A DNA stretch of 48,170 nt from NCBI RefSeq assembly GCF_014197915.1, contig NZ_JACIGK010000032.1, positions 1-48,170 of the forward strand, written 5' to 3'. This DNA is from Roseospira visakhapatnamensis (GTDB lineage Bacteria > Pseudomonadota > Alphaproteobacteria > Rhodospirillales > Rhodospirillaceae). The notes under the pieces are model-generated. The model was not told the DNA's origin and did not search any database. It saw only the letters and a list, made by a program, of their open reading frames with translations. The translations under genes and the position numbers were made by a program. How positions within the stretch are numbered: the stretch's first letter is position 1; each line of letters begins with the position of its first letter. This document shows positions 1 through 8,219 of this stretch, in pieces.

Positions 1-311
1 TCGATGATCACGATCGGTTGAACGCCCCCCGCGCTCGACCGCTCCAGAACCTCGCGGGCATACGGCGCCATGACCTCGGCGGGATCGATCAGGCCATTGG
101 CCAGAACCCGCTTGATCCATTGAAACCGGCTGGCCCGGTTCTCCGTCTCCAGCGGAAGGCCGCAGCCAAGGGCCATCAGGTTGACGTGTTGCTCCTGCAG
201 GAGTGTCGCCACCAGTGTCGAGAGCTTGCGCCTTTGCGTGACCCTTTGCCGGGGAAGCCGACGGCGCATGTCCTCTTCCACAGCCTCTTTCAGCCCATCT
301 ATGTCAACCAT
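1..311 (-). CDS. IS4-family-like transposase, N-terminal part (cut by window edge)
   Basis: The reading frame starts with ATG at 311 and stays open to the window edge, giving 103 residues and no stop. The translation contains segments such as LPRQRVTQRRKLSTLVATL, NLMALGCGLP and SRFQWIKRVLANGLIDP. This is the usual N-terminal pattern of IS4-type DDE transposases: a short helical region, then a 'QWIERxL' segment before the catalytic core. The catalytic residues would lie beyond the window. It sits just downstream of purF and reads in the same direction. I could not find the inverted repeat of the IS end in 312-451. Function is inferred from the N-terminal pattern only. Confidence 0.6.
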   Translation of the reverse strand, partial: MVDIDGLKEAVEEDMRRRLPRQRVTQRRKLSTLVATLLQEQHVNLMALGCGLPLETENRASRFQWIKRVLANGLIDPAEVMAPYAREVLERSSAGGVQPIVII

Positions 312-451
312 CAAAACCTCGGGGTTCGGTTCCCCTCGGTCGAATCACGCCACGACGCCCGCGTCAAGTCTCTCCCTCGGAAAAACTGACCCGTGGCAAG
401 AGGCACCGAACCAAAAAACGAAAGACCTTCGTCCAGGGCCGCGCCTCGTCC

Positions 452-2035
452 TTACACCGCCTCGCGCAGCAACGTGAGCTGGCGCGAGCGGCTGCCCCCC
501 TCCTCGTCCACCAGCGGAATCGGGTAGTCCCCGGTGAAATAGTGGTCCAGGAAGGCCGGGGCCATCGGATCGCGGCCGGGCTCGCCCATCGCCCGGTACA
601 GCCCGTCCAGGGTCACGAAGGCCAGGCTGTCCACGTCGATGTAGCCGGCCATGCCCTCGATACTCATGTGGCTGGCCACCAGATCCGCCTTTTCCGGCGT
701 GTCGATGCCGTAGAAACACGGGAAGCGGATGGGCGGGCTGGCCACCCGCATGTGCACCTCGGCGGCCCCGGCCTCGCGCACCATGCGCACGATCTTCACC
801 GAGGTGGTTCCGCGCACGATGGAATCGTCGATCAGCACCACCCGCTTGCCCTTCAACACCGCCATGTTGGCGTTGTGCTTCAGGCGCACCCCCAGGTGAC
901 GGATCTCATTGGTGGGCTCGATGAACGTCCGGCCCACATAGTGATTGCGGATGATGCCCAGTTCGAAGGGCAGTCCCGCGCCCTCGGCGAAGCCCATGGC
1001 CGCCGGCACCCCGGAATCGGGCACCGGCACCACCACGTCCGCGTCCACCGGCGCCTCCCGGGCCAGTTCGGCGCCGATCGCCTTGCGCACCTGATAGACG
1101 CTCCGGCCCCCCACCACACTGTCCGGGCGGGCGAAATAGACGTACTCGAACAGGCAGGGCCGGGGCCGTTCCCGGCGGAACGGCCGCACGCTCTCCAGGC
1201 CCTCCTCGGTGATGACCACCACCTCGCCCGGCTCCACGTCGCGCACCAGTTCGGCGCCGATGATGTCAAAGGCGCAGGACTCGGACGCCAGGATGTAACT
1301 GTCGCCCAGCCGCCCCAGCACCAGCGGCCGCACGCCGAAGGGATCGCGCACCCCGATCAGCTTGCGCTGAGTCAACAGCACCAGGGAGTAGGCGCCCTCG
1401 ACCTGCAACAGCGCCTCCACCAGCCGGTCCACCACGCGGCCCTTCGCGCGGGCCATCAGGTGGAGGATGACCTCGGTATCCGTGGTGGACTGGAAAATAC
1501 TCCCCTGGCCGATCAACTCCCGGCGCAAGGTCATGGCATTGGTCAGGTTGCCGTTGTGGGCGACGGCGACCCCCCCCAAGTCCAGTTCCGCGAACAAGGG
1601 CTGGATGTTGCGCGGGTTGGGCGCGCCCGTGGTGGAATAGCGGTTGTGGCCGATGGCCGCGTTGCCCACCAGCCCGTCCATGACCCGCCGTTTGGCGAAC
1701 ACGTCGGCCACCTGGCCCAGCCCCCGGTGCACGTTGAAGCGCTCGCCGTCGTGGGCGACGAGGCCGGTGGCCTCCTGGCCGCGATGCTGGAGGGCATGAA
1801 GACCGAGCGCGGTGTGCGCGGCGGCATCGGACGTGCCGAGGATGCCGAAGACCGCGCATTCTTCTCGCAGGCGGTCCGAGCCCGGGTCGAGGGCATAAAC
1901 AGGCGCGGGCACAGGCGCGGACGCCGGCGACGGGGCCCCCTGCCCGCGCCTCCCCCTGACTGGAGGCCGATGGGAGACCGCGGGGGTCGGCGCGACGGGA
2001 CCCGCGACGGGATCCGGGCCTGTGTCTGGACTCAT
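452..2035 (-). CDS. purF: Amidophosphoribosyltransferase (purine synthesis step 1)
   Basis: PurF makes 5-phosphoribosylamine from PRPP and glutamine, the committed step of de novo purine synthesis, in the cytoplasm. The 527-residue product has the Ntn glutaminase motif EECAVFGI with the nucleophilic Cys at residue 60, then the ALGLHALQHRGQEATG block. Near the C-terminus is the PRPP loop VVLIDDSIVRGTTS. The ATG at 2035 was chosen because it overlaps the cvpA stop (ATGA), as is usual in this operon. This leaves about 59 residues before the catalytic Cys, rich in Pro and Ala, which is longer than the short propeptide typical of PurF. There is no other Met before the Cys. The rest is a normal PurF. 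Confidence 0.97.
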   Translation of the reverse strand: MSPDTGPDPVAGPVAPTPAVSHRPPVRGRRGQGAPSPASAPVPAPVYALDPGSDRLREECAVFGILGTSDAAAHTALGLHALQHRGQEATGLVAHDGERFNVHRGLGQVADVFAKRRVMDGLVGNAAIGHNRYSTTGAPNPRNIQPLFAELDLGGVAVAHNGNLTNAMTLRRELIGQGSIFQSTTDTEVILHLMARAKGRVVDRLVEALLQVEGAYSLVLLTQRKLIGVRDPFGVRPLVLGRLGDSYILASESCAFDIIGAELVRDVEPGEVVVITEEGLESVRPFRRERPRPCLFEYVYFARPDSVVGGRSVYQVRKAIGAELAREAPVDADVVVPVPDSGVPAAMGFAEGAGLPFELGIIRNHYVGRTFIEPTNEIRHLGVRLKHNANMAVLKGKRVVLIDDSIVRGTTSVKIVRMVREAGAAEVHMRVASPPIRFPCFYGIDTPEKADLVASHMSIEGMAGYIDVDSLAFVTLDGLYRAMGEPGRDPMAPAFLDHYFTGDYPIPLVDEEGGSRSRQLTLLREAV

Positions 2036-2718
2036 TGAGTGCTCTCGATCAGTCGGTTCATCTCCTGGCGCTCGTCGCGCTGGTAGCCCTCGACCCCCGG
2101 ACGCGGTGGTGCCTGGGGGCGCGGCTGGCGCAGGTCCTCGAACGCCCGCTGGGCATCCAGGGCATTGTTGACCCCGGCGGCGGCCTCGCCTGCCTGCCGG
2201 CGCAGGCGCTCCTGCTCGGCCAGCAACGCGGGGGGCAGCATGGCGTACAAGGCCTCCTGGCCATCCCGGATCATGGGCATGCTGCGCGCCTCCCGCACCC
2301 AACGCGGCTGGGTCTCGGGCGGTACCAGCCAGGAGGCGGACACATAGATCACGATCACCACCAGGGCGCCCCGGGCCAGGCCGAACAGGAACCCAAGCGA
2401 GCGATCCAGGCTGTTGAGCGCACTGTCCTGCACCCGGCGGGCGATCAGGGTGGTGATGATCGAGAACACCACCAGCGCCACCAGGAACAGCGCCACGGCG
2501 GCCGTCAGGTCGGCCGCCCACTCTATGGGAATGTAGGGCCGCACGTAGGGCTGCACGAGGGGCAGGCCGTAGACGGCCACCAGGATGGCGCCGATCCAGG
2601 CGCCAATGCCCATGACCTCGTGCACGAACCCGCGAAAGAACGCCAGGATCGCCGAGATCAGCAGGATCAGCAGCACGCCCATGTCCACGGGGTTGATCGG
2701 CCAGCTATCCATGCTCAT
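2032..2718 (-). CDS. cvpA: CvpA family inner-membrane protein
   Basis: This 228-residue protein begins MSMDSWPINPVDMGVLLIL and has four hydrophobic helices in its first 130 residues, the CvpA topology. The C-terminal third is soluble, charged and Gln/Arg-rich, ending with STQ. CvpA was named for colicin V production; later work links the family to envelope stress and bile resistance. Its pairing with purF is widely conserved. A good ribosome site (GAGAGGA) precedes the ATG at 2718, which overlaps the end of radA. A second ATG two codons later is possible. The stop overlaps the purF start, so radA, cvpA and purF look co-transcribed. Confidence 0.9.
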   Translation of the reverse strand: MSMDSWPINPVDMGVLLILLISAILAFFRGFVHEVMGIGAWIGAILVAVYGLPLVQPYVRPYIPIEWAADLTAAVALFLVALVVFSIITTLIARRVQDSALNSLDRSLGFLFGLARGALVVIVIYVSASWLVPPETQPRWVREARSMPMIRDGQEALYAMLPPALLAEQERLRRQAGEAAAGVNNALDAQRAFEDLRQPRPQAPPRPGVEGYQRDERQEMNRLIESTQ

Positions 2719-4228
2719 CCGTCGTTTCCTCTCGCGCCCCCGTGCCGGCGTCGGCATCCGCCCGCGCGTCCGGCCCCAGCAGGCCGACCAAATCCTGCAG
2801 GTGACCGATCGCCCGCACCGCCGGCCCCGGCGTGGCCCGGGCCTCCGAGGTTCGGGACGAACCGGCCGAGGGTCCCCCGTCTCCGGTGCCTTGCCCGGGC
2901 CGGGCCTTCCCTCCGGGACGGCGACCGCCCCCCCGCTCCGGCGTGGTGGGCATCAACACCGACGAGAACCCCAGCTTGGCCGCCTCGCGAACACGCCCAC
3001 CGGCCTGGGTCACGGGCCGCACCTCGCCAGACAGGCCGATCTCGCCAAACACCACCATGTCGGCGGGCACCGGGGTCCCGCTGGCCGCCGAGACCAGCGC
3101 GGCGGCGACGGCGAGGTCGGCGGCCGGCTCCTGAATCCGCAAACCACCTGCCACGTTGAGATAAACGTCATTGCCGCCCAAGGCAAGGCCACACCGGGCC
3201 TCCAGCACCGCCAGCACCATCGCCAGCCGGCTCCCGTCCCAACCGACCACGGCGCGACGCGGCGAGCCCCCGCCCGAGGGCGCCACCAGGGCCTGGATCT
3301 CCACCAGCAGCGGCCGGCTCCCCTCGATGCCGGCGAACACGCAAGCGCCGGAGACGTTGCCCCGCCGCTCGGCCAGGAACAGGGCCGAGGGATTGTCCAC
3401 CTCCAGCAGGCCCCGGTCGCTCATCTCGAAAACGCCGATCTCGTCGGTGGCGCCGAAGCGGTTCTTGACCGCCCGCAGGATGCGGTACGGGTGGCCGCGC
3501 TCACCCTCGAAGTAGAGCACGGTATCCACCATGTGCTCCAGCACCCGGGGGCCGGCGAGCGTGCCCTCCTTGGTGACATGACCGACCAGGAACAGCGTGA
3601 AGCCGCGCCGCTTGGCCAGACGGATCAACTCGTGGGCGCAGGTGCGCACCTGGGCCACCGTGCCCGGCGCCGAATCGAGGGTATCGGCGTGCACCGTCTG
3701 GATCGAGTCGACGACCACCGCGGCCGGGGCCTCGGTTCCGTCCAGGCTGGCGGCGATGTCGCGCAGGCTGGTGGCGCTGGCCAGCAGCACCGGCGCCGCC
3801 TCAAGCCCCAAACGGGCCGCGCGCAACCGCACCTGATCAATGGCCTCCTCGCCGGAGATGTACAACACCGGCGGCGCCTCCTGCGTCGCCAGCGCGGCGG
3901 TCGCCTGCAACAGCAGGGTGGATTTGCCGATGCCCGGGTCTCCTCCCACCAGCAGCACCGATCCCGGTACCAGGCCGCCACCGCACACCCGATCCAGTTC
4001 ACCGATCCCCGTGGAGCGCCGGGGCGGCGTCGCGCCCTCGCCCTTCAGGCCGACAAAGCCGATGCGCCGGCCGCCCTTGCCGGCCGTCACCCCCTTGGGC
4101 ACGGCCTCCGGAGGGGCCTCCTCGACCAGGGTGTTCCACTCGCCGCACCCATCGCAGCGTCCGGCCCACTTGCGATGGACGGCGCCGCAGGACTGACACA
4201 CAAAACGACTGCTGGGGGGTTTGGCCAT
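2705..4228 (-). CDS. radA: DNA repair protein RadA (Sms)
   Basis: RadA is a RecA-like ATPase and branch-migration helicase that acts on recombination intermediates. The 507-residue product starts MAKPPSSRFVCQSCGAVH and carries the N-terminal C4 zinc finger (CQSC, then CDGC). The Walker A is GGDPGIGKSTLL, and the RadA signature KNRFG lies in VKNRFGATDEIGVFEM. The C-terminal Lon-like domain follows, with RRAVVGWDGSRLAMVLAVLE and VFGEIGLSGEVRPV. The ATG at 4228 was chosen because zinc-finger spacing from MAKxxxxFVCQxCG is conserved, although the frame stays open 16 codons upstream. It is the first gene of the radA-cvpA-purF operon. The stop overlaps the cvpA start. Confidence 0.96.
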   Translation of the reverse strand: MAKPPSSRFVCQSCGAVHRKWAGRCDGCGEWNTLVEEAPPEAVPKGVTAGKGGRRIGFVGLKGEGATPPRRSTGIGELDRVCGGGLVPGSVLLVGGDPGIGKSTLLLQATAALATQEAPPVLYISGEEAIDQVRLRAARLGLEAAPVLLASATSLRDIAASLDGTEAPAAVVVDSIQTVHADTLDSAPGTVAQVRTCAHELIRLAKRRGFTLFLVGHVTKEGTLAGPRVLEHMVDTVLYFEGERGHPYRILRAVKNRFGATDEIGVFEMSDRGLLEVDNPSALFLAERRGNVSGACVFAGIEGSRPLLVEIQALVAPSGGGSPRRAVVGWDGSRLAMVLAVLEARCGLALGGNDVYLNVAGGLRIQEPAADLAVAAALVSAASGTPVPADMVVFGEIGLSGEVRPVTQAGGRVREAAKLGFSSVLMPTTPERGGGRRPGGKARPGQGTGDGGPSAGSSRTSEARATPGPAVRAIGHLQDLVGLLGPDARADADAGTGAREETTDEHG

Positions 4229-4500
4229 GGGGGAGCCATACCGCGCCCGGGCCGCCCGCCGCAACCGCCCGATCATCCCGCTTGCGGCACCGGGTTCGGA
4301 GTCACAGGTCGCGGGTTGCCTCGGGATGGAAATCCTTCAGGTGCCTCGCACCTCCAGGATGAAGAGCATATCGGTGCGCCCCAGAAGCGGTACCGGCCCA
4401 TCCGGAGACCGTCTGGCCGATCACGTTACCTCTTGCGCCGACCCCAGGTTTTCAGTATTACACGCCCCTCGCCGGACGACACACCGGTCCTGATCGCTGT

Positions 4501-4528
4501 TTGGCGTGACACCCGGTGTCGTTATTCT
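4501..4528 (+). promoter_or_regulatory. Candidate sigma-70 promoter of the tRNA-Arg gene
   Basis: A -35-like TTGGCG (4501-4506) and a -10-like TATTCT (4523-4528) are separated by 16 bp and end 15 bp before the tRNA. A near-palindrome, GACACCCGGTGTC (4508-4520), fills the spacer. The rest of the roughly 315 bp between radA and the tRNA (4229-4543) holds no gene that I can see; it should also contain the radA promoter, but I could not point to one. Confidence 0.5.
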
Positions 4529-4543
4529 GGCAGGTAATGCAAG

Positions 4544-4620
4544 GCGCCCGTAGCTCAACTGGATAGAGCATCTGACTACGGATCAGAAGGTTAGGAGTTC
4601 GAATCTTCTCGGGCGCGCCA
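4544..4620 (+). tRNA. tRNA-Arg(ACG)
   Basis: This 77-nt cloverleaf has acceptor arms GCGCCCG (4544-4550) and CGGGCGC (4610-4616), a G discriminator and an encoded CCA (4618-4620). The anticodon stem TCTGA/TCAGA encloses the loop CTACGGA, which gives anticodon ACG at 4578-4580. The T loop is TTCGAAT. It is the prophage insertion target: the 3' 49 nt are repeated at the other end of the element, so the gene stays intact after integration. Confidence 0.97.
4572..4620. other. attL core (49-bp direct repeat with attR)
   Basis: The 49 bases from the anticodon stem to the terminal CCA of tRNA-Arg are identical to 47896-47944. Sequences diverge immediately outside on both sides: T versus G at the left edge and G versus T at the right. 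Identity blocks in a tRNA 3' end flanking an integrase are the normal mark of tyrosine-integrase insertion. Confidence 0.95.
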
Positions 4621-4653
4621 GTTTTCAAGGGGTTATGGGCCGGCGAACAGGAT

Positions 4654-4685
4654 GTTAGACAGTCCCAAAAAGGGCGTTAGACACT
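4654..4685. repeat. Left integrase arm-type sites (two direct copies)
   Basis: GTTAGACAGT (4654-4663) and GTTAGACACT (4676-4685) are near-identical direct repeats 22 bp apart, next to attL. The second overlaps the integrase stop codon. The same 10-mer recurs at the right end of the prophage (47804-47813 as a variant, 47860-47869 inverted). Position and recurrence at both ends fit binding sites for the N-terminal domain of the integrase. Confidence 0.65.
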
Positions 4686-5774
4686 CGCTGGTCCGTTCCC
4701 GTTTTTTTCGTTCCGCACATTTTGTTCCGACGTCGCCGCGTCAAGGCAGTCAATAGCCAGCCGTGCCGCACGACGCTGGGCACTATATTTCATCGCCATC
4801 TGCATGGTGGCATGTCCGGTGATTGCGGCGACCCCTTCCCAGTCCCCCAGTAGCTCGTACACCCTCGTAGCGGCCGTGTAGCGCAACCCGTGTGTCGTGA
4901 CGTCGCTCACTTTGGCTGCCTTGTACGAGGCCGCCATGCGGTGCCGGAAGCGATCCACGGTAATGGTCCCGAGAATCCGGGACTCCCGGTCCGGCTCGCC
5001 ACCGCTCCGCGTTTGGCGCCAAGCGTCCAGGGCCGCGGCCAAGTCGCGGCTCACCGGCAAGCCGAGATGAGCTCCGGTCTTCTGCTGGTGCACTCGCACG
5101 GCGCCCCCCTCGACATGCCCCCAGGTCGTGGCCAGCACATCGCCGCCCCGCTGCGCGGTGTTCAACGCCAGTTCGAACGCGATCCGCTCCCAGGACCCGA
5201 GCGGCCAGCGCGCTCGGAAAAGAGCCACTTCACTTTCTTCCCAGGGCCGATGGCCGTCACCGCTCTTGAACCGTCTCGGGCGCGCGGCCGGATTAACGGT
5301 CACTCCGAAGGTGCTGGACCGATCGACGGCGTAGCTGAACAACAGCCTCAGGATCTGCAGGATGTAGTTCGCCTTTCGGGGGGTATTTGCATACTTGTCG
5401 CGCAAGGCTAACACGAACTCGCGCGGCATGGTCTTGATCGGCAAGTGGCCGTGGTTCTGCTTCAACAGGTCCAGGTAGCCGGTGTAGTCCTTCCGCGTCT
5501 TCGGGGCTTTTGATTTGAAATCGGCCGACTCCCGGTAGTGATCGATCAGGTGGGCCAGGGTGCCGACGGCGGCCGGCCGGCGCTCGGTTCGGCCCTGATC
5601 CTCGAAGGTCTGGTGGATGCGCTGGTAAGCCGCGACAAACGCCGCGTCGCCCGGCACCACGGGCTTGCCGTCGACATCCGTGATCCGCACTCGCCGTTTG
5701 CCGCGCCGGTAGTAGGCGTAGACCTTCCCGCGCGAAGTGTAGACCTGGAGGTATGCGAGGGGGACAGGAGTCAT
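4677..5774 (-). CDS. int: Tyrosine-type phage integrase
   Basis: This 365-residue integrase catalyses recombination between phage and bacterial att sites. The catalytic set is readable: R209 (NTAQRGGDV), K232 (VHQQKTGAH), H295-x-x-R298 (TTHGLRYTAA), H321 (ITGHATMQM) and the nucleophile Y330 (MKYSAQR). The first 60 residues (YAYYRRGKRRVRITD) look like an arm-binding domain, followed by a SAM-like core-binding domain at about 70-165. It ends 57 bp from the tRNA, the usual arrangement. The ATG at 5774 overlaps the stop of the upstream HTH gene (ATGA), so it is the last gene of the leftward early operon. Confidence 0.96.
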   Translation of the reverse strand: MTPVPLAYLQVYTSRGKVYAYYRRGKRRVRITDVDGKPVVPGDAAFVAAYQRIHQTFEDQGRTERRPAAVGTLAHLIDHYRESADFKSKAPKTRKDYTGYLDLLKQNHGHLPIKTMPREFVLALRDKYANTPRKANYILQILRLLFSYAVDRSSTFGVTVNPAARPRRFKSGDGHRPWEESEVALFRARWPLGSWERIAFELALNTAQRGGDVLATTWGHVEGGAVRVHQQKTGAHLGLPVSRDLAAALDAWRQTRSGGEPDRESRILGTITVDRFRHRMAASYKAAKVSDVTTHGLRYTAATRVYELLGDWEGVAAITGHATMQMAMKYSAQRRAARLAIDCLDAATSEQNVRNEKNGNGPASV

Positions 5775-6049
5775 GCTGCGCCCGCCTTCAAAGAATTCAG
5801 CCAGGCGTTACCGGTGGCCTCGTCGTGCACCCGACCGGCGGCGCGGTCCAGCCAGGCGTCCAGATCTTCCTTCAGCCAGACGCGCCGGCCGGCGGTCAGA
5901 GCGATGGGCTGGGGTGCGGTACTGCCCTGCTTGTTGACCTCTCCCCAGAACTTGCTGGGCGACAGCCCGACGTAGGCCGCGGCCAGTTCCAGCCCCATCG
6001 ATCGGGGCCAGTCCGGCAGTTCGTGCGGAGCGAGGCGGCGGGCGGTCAT
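5771..6049 (-). CDS. HTH excisionase-like protein (AlpA/Xis type)
   Basis: The 92-residue protein has a winged-helix DNA-binding pattern: MGLELAAAYVGLSPSKFWG is the helix-turn-helix, and GRRVWLKEDLDAWLDR is the typical wing and following helix of MerR/AlpA-like excisionases. It overlaps the integrase start by 4 bp and the upstream PP-loop gene by 4 bp. In this position it probably acts as recombination directionality factor, bending att DNA to favour excision. Assignment as Xis rests on fold and position; a regulatory role for int is also possible. Confidence 0.75.
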   Translation of the reverse strand: MTARRLAPHELPDWPRSMGLELAAAYVGLSPSKFWGEVNKQGSTAPQPIALTAGRRVWLKEDLDAWLDRAAGRVHDEATGNAWLNSLKAGAA

Positions 6050-7527
6050 GACCCCATCCCCTCCAACAGCGGCTGCACGGTGCCGTCCTGGTAAACGGTG
6101 TCCATCCAGGTGTCGGCGCGCGGTTCGTCGCCCGCCCACCCATTCGGCCATGTGCCTGCGTCGATCAGCGCGCGGATGCGGGCCGTTTCCTCCGTGTTCA
6201 GGATGTCGATTTCCGGACGGCCCCGGGGCCGCGCAAGGGTGTTCACGTCGCCCTGGATGTCCAGCACCATGTCCAGCGCCGCCCGGCGGGCCTCCAGGGT
6301 CAGCGGCCCCATGCGCTGGGGGTTCTTGGCGAGGGCGCCGGACTTCAGGCGCTCGGCGCCGGGCTTGCGCAGCCGCTGCCGCGGCTCGCGCAACCAGCGC
6401 CACAGGGGCCGCAGGCCCTTCAACGGCTTGAGATAGGCCCATTGCGGCTGGGCCAGGATGGCGTCGAGGGCCGTGTCCCGCTGCGCCAGCGGGCAGCCGA
6501 CACAGCCGGTGCGGGCATTGATCTCCTCGGCCTCGTCGCCGCCGTAGGCGTCGGCCAGAGCCGCCGTCTCCCACCCGCCGTATTCCGGCATGGGCGCGTA
6601 GATGCGCAGCCAGTCCCACACCAGGCACACCCGCCAGTGCAGCAGCGGCGCCAGGGTGGCCACGCGCCCCCGGATGCCCCTGGCGTGGGGCAGGACCTGC
6701 TGATACCAACCCTGCCCGCATTCGGCGCCGTCGCGGCTGCACGACATTTCGATGCGCCGGTCGCGGATGGCGGACTCGCCCTGCCGCACGCCGGTGATCA
6801 TCAGCACGGACCCGTCGAGGCCGGCCAGACGTTCGGCGATGGCCGCCGCCATCGGGTCCACCTTGATCTGGCGCGTGCACCAGCGCAGCGTGTTGTTGTT
6901 CGGCGGCGGCACGCCCCGCCCGAGCATGTACACGAGAAACCGCCGGTCGAGCGGCGCCCGCACCACCTGGACATCAATGCCGCGCGCGCGCAGCCGCGCC
7001 ATGATCCCCTGGGCCGCGATGGCCAGCGGCGGCAGTTCCATGCGCGTGTCGGCGTAGAACACGGTCAGCGACCGGGGACGATCCAGCGTGCCGCTCTCCA
7101 GCAGGCTGACCAGCAGGCTCAGGGCGGCCGTTGAATCCTTGCCGCCCGACCATGCGACGCACCAGTGATCGTGCGCCGGACCGTAGGCCTGGAGCGACTG
7201 GACGGTCAGGTCCATGGCCTCGCCCACCGCCATGCGTGGCGAGGTGCTGAACAGGTCGGGGTGGCGGCGAGCAGCGGTCATGACGCCCTCCGCCTCTCCA
7301 TCAATGCAGGGTTGGCCCCTCTTGGCCATGTCGAGAGACATGGACAGCGCCTCTGGATCGCCCATCACGTCCATGAAGTCCTCAAGCACGTTGTCGGCCG
7401 CATCCAAAAGTTCCGCCAACACGTCGTCGGCGATGTAGGTGCGGGCCTCCGGGAGCGGCTCGGCGTGCCACAGATAGCTGTGCGGGTGAATCCACACCCG
7501 ATCCGGCAGGGTCTGGTTCGGCGTCAT
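6046..7527 (-). CDS. DndC/PAPS-reductase-like PP-loop protein
   Basis: The 493-residue protein has the PP-loop ATP pyrophosphatase motif AWSGGKDSTAAL (SGGKDS at 127-132), which adenylates substrates in PAPS reductases and in DndC of DNA phosphorothioation. Candidate Fe-S cysteines are C217 (RWCTRQIK), C263, C270 and the C342-x-x-C345 pair (TGCVGCPLAQ). TGVRQGESAIR (about 245-255) matches the conserved 'GxRxxES' block of the DndC-like family. Residues 1-100 and 380-493 are extra regions of unknown role. No dndB, dndD or dndE partner is present in the window. It overlaps the Xis-like gene by 4 bp. The substrate is unknown: sulfur modification of DNA or tRNA is possible but unproven. Confidence 0.75.
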   Translation of the reverse strand: MTPNQTLPDRVWIHPHSYLWHAEPLPEARTYIADDVLAELLDAADNVLEDFMDVMGDPEALSMSLDMAKRGQPCIDGEAEGVMTAARRHPDLFSTSPRMAVGEAMDLTVQSLQAYGPAHDHWCVAWSGGKDSTAALSLLVSLLESGTLDRPRSLTVFYADTRMELPPLAIAAQGIMARLRARGIDVQVVRAPLDRRFLVYMLGRGVPPPNNNTLRWCTRQIKVDPMAAAIAERLAGLDGSVLMITGVRQGESAIRDRRIEMSCSRDGAECGQGWYQQVLPHARGIRGRVATLAPLLHWRVCLVWDWLRIYAPMPEYGGWETAALADAYGGDEAEEINARTGCVGCPLAQRDTALDAILAQPQWAYLKPLKGLRPLWRWLREPRQRLRKPGAERLKSGALAKNPQRMGPLTLEARRAALDMVLDIQGDVNTLARPRGRPEIDILNTEETARIRALIDAGTWPNGWAGDEPRADTWMDTVYQDGTVQPLLEGMGS

Positions 7528-7545
7528 GGTCCCGATCCTCCGTCA

Positions 7546-8157
7546 TCAGGCGGGTACCGGCGCATCGGCCGGCAACAGGCTCCGCAGCATGGTCAGCCAG
7601 TGATCGGCGGCCTGGTACCAGGGCTCGGGCCGCAGGATGGTGGTGTCCGGTGGCGGCAGTTCCTGGACCCAGTCCACCCCGCAGGGGACCAGCAGGTCGC
7701 GGCGCTCGGTGGCCAGCGCCACCATGTCCGCCTGATGCACGGCGCGCAGGGTCTCCGCCGAGGGCATCGGCACGCCGGCTGCGATCCACAACACCGCGTC
7801 CGTCGTGTCGGCGATCCGGTTCAGCCACGCCTGCACGTCGGCCGGGGCGCTGCGCTTCATGGGCGCGGGCCAATCCACGCCCATGAGTGCCTCGTGTGCA
7901 TCGTGCAACAGGCCATACAGCCGCAGGTCCGGGGGCAGCAGGGCCGCCACATGGCAACAGTGCTGCGCCACGCTATAGGGTGCGGCCTGGGTGGCGCCGC
8001 CGAACCGGGCGATCTTGCCCAGGCCGTCGGCGATATCGCGCCAACACACGTCCTCGACGCGCGGCGCCAACGGCCACCAGCGCCGCCCGCTGGCCAGTTG
8101 CAACCACTCGCCAGCGCGGCGGGACGCAGAAAAAGACGAGAGGGCGAGGCAGGTCAT
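7546..8157 (-). CDS. HD-superfamily phosphohydrolase (YfdR-like)
   Basis: The 203-residue protein shows the phage YfdR/YfbR-type HD fold: DIADGLGKIARFGG, then YSVAQHCCHVAALLP (H66), LLHDAHEALMG (H85-D86) and HQADMVALATERRD (D144). These are the metal-binding H...HD...D residues. E. coli YfdR and relatives are nucleotide phosphohydrolases, so it may trim dNMP/dNTP pools during infection. The ATG at 8157 was chosen because conservation begins soon after. It lies next to a DUF2303 (YfdQ-like) gene, as in many prophages. Confidence 0.85.
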   Translation of the reverse strand: MTCLALSSFSASRRAGEWLQLASGRRWWPLAPRVEDVCWRDIADGLGKIARFGGATQAAPYSVAQHCCHVAALLPPDLRLYGLLHDAHEALMGVDWPAPMKRSAPADVQAWLNRIADTTDAVLWIAAGVPMPSAETLRAVHQADMVALATERRDLLVPCGVDWVQELPPPDTTILRPEPWYQAADHWLTMLRSLLPADAPVPA

Positions 8158-8219
8158 ACGGGCGCTCCGGAGGCGGTGCCGTCGCGGCTCAGATGGCGGA
8201 ACCGCGACGGCAAGAGGGG

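Noticed and set aside
542-2038. Long plus-strand ORF opposite purF (498 residues)
   Set aside because: His/Arg/Gly-rich antisense frame typical of high-GC DNA; purF on the other strand is unmistakable.
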